Of a stretch of 6,092 bases of DNA, positions 5,743 to 6,092 are shown in pieces. The translations under genes and the position numbers were made by a program. How positions within the stretch are numbered: position 1 is the first letter of the stretch; each line of letters begins with the position of its first letter. The DNA lies in the NCBI GenBank assembly GCA_030634925.1, contig DAOVZV010000078.1, positions 1 through 6,092 of the forward strand. The letters run 5' to 3'. The notes beneath the pieces were generated by a model. The model searched no databases. It was given only the letters and a program-made list of their open reading frames with translations, and had not been told where the DNA came from. This DNA is from Sulfurovum sp. (GTDB lineage: Bacteria; Campylobacterota; Campylobacteria; Campylobacterales; Sulfurovaceae).

Positions 5743-6092
5743 ATGAAACAAGTACCTATATTAGTCCTAGACTTCGGTTCACAATATACACAACTCATAG
5801 CAAGAAAGCTCAGAGAGTCTGGTGTATATACAGAGGTTGTACCATATCGTGAGTCTCTAGCCGATATAAAAGCTAGAAATCCACAAGGTATTATCCTCTC
5901 AGGTGGTCCTGCTTCTGTGTATGCAGAAGATGCCTACAAGCCAGATGATGGTGTTTGGGAGTTGGGAATACCGATTTTGGGTATCTGTTATGGTATGCAA
6001 CTTATCACTCAACATTTTGGAGGTAGCGTCGTATCAGCTTCAAGCCACGAATACGGCAAAGCCCAACTCAAAATAGAAAACAGCTCTTCTAT
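5743..6092 (+). CDS. guaA: GMP synthase (glutamine-hydrolysing), N-terminal part
   Basis: The frame runs from the ATG to the window end without a stop, giving 116 residues of an enzyme normally about 510-525 long. The enzyme converts XMP, glutamine and ATP to GMP in the cytoplasm. The visible part is most of the class I glutamine amidotransferase domain: [18 protein letters not shown] (8-25), the oxyanion strand [12 protein letters not shown] (49-60), and the nucleophile elbow GICYGMQ (80-86) with catalytic C82, followed by SHEYGKA (101-107). The opening [15 protein letters not shown] with SGGPASVY is specific to GuaA among glutamine amidotransferases. The catalytic His-Glu pair, the ATP pyrophosphatase domain and the dimerisation domain lie beyond the window. 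It is likely the third gene of the nadB-nhaD-guaA run. Confidence 0.96.
   Translation, partial: MKQVPILVLDFGSQYTQLIARKLRESGVYTEVVPYRESLADIKARNPQGIILSGGPASVYAEDAYKPDDGVWELGIPILGICYGMQLITQHFGGSVVSASSHEYGKAQLKIENSSS

Overview
The window is AT-rich and gene-dense. It looks like chromosomal DNA from a member of the Campylobacterota (epsilonproteobacterial lineage, free-living Sulfurimonas/Sulfurovum/Arcobacter type). The evidence is the style of the encoded proteins: a long-form ribosome hibernation factor starting MNKSITGRHFELTEAIKS, a b561-type cytochrome ending in a DEKGIISDMISGG-like tail, an NhaD antiporter, and the tail of a prepilin-like protein with a RYTQHLALLD segment. Good TATAAT -10 boxes without clear -35 boxes also fit. 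The lineage is inferred from recalled family resemblance, not from a search.

Layout: 1-516 is the C-terminal part of a pilin/pseudopilin-like protein whose start lies outside the window. 601-1134 is hpf, with a 21-bp palindrome just in front of it. 1220-1636 is a small four-helix membrane protein, preceded by a strong 10-bp-stem inverted repeat. 1718-2116 is a secreted monohaem class II (c'/c-556-like) cytochrome c with its own promoter. 2151-2735 on the minus strand is a four-helix b561-type cytochrome, convergent with the cytochrome c gene and separated from it by a probable bidirectional terminator. From 2736 a divergent promoter region leads into a plus-strand run nadB (2874-4322), nhaD (4365-5714) and guaA (5743 to beyond the window), probably one transcript.

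How the genes fit together: nadB supplies iminoaspartate for NAD synthesis, guaA makes GMP, and nhaD exchanges Na+ for H+. They look like a housekeeping operon of convenience rather than one pathway. The 1220-2735 block holds a cytochrome c, a cytochrome b and a membrane protein with a histidine in helix 1, so a shared membrane/periplasmic haem-redox role is possible but unproven. I see no mobile elements, CRISPR arrays, RNA genes or phage genes. I also see no convincing evidence of a wholly new system. The points most worth a second look are the two palindromes at 558-578 and 1157-1179, the haem-protein cluster, and the start site and intercistronic hairpin of nhaD.
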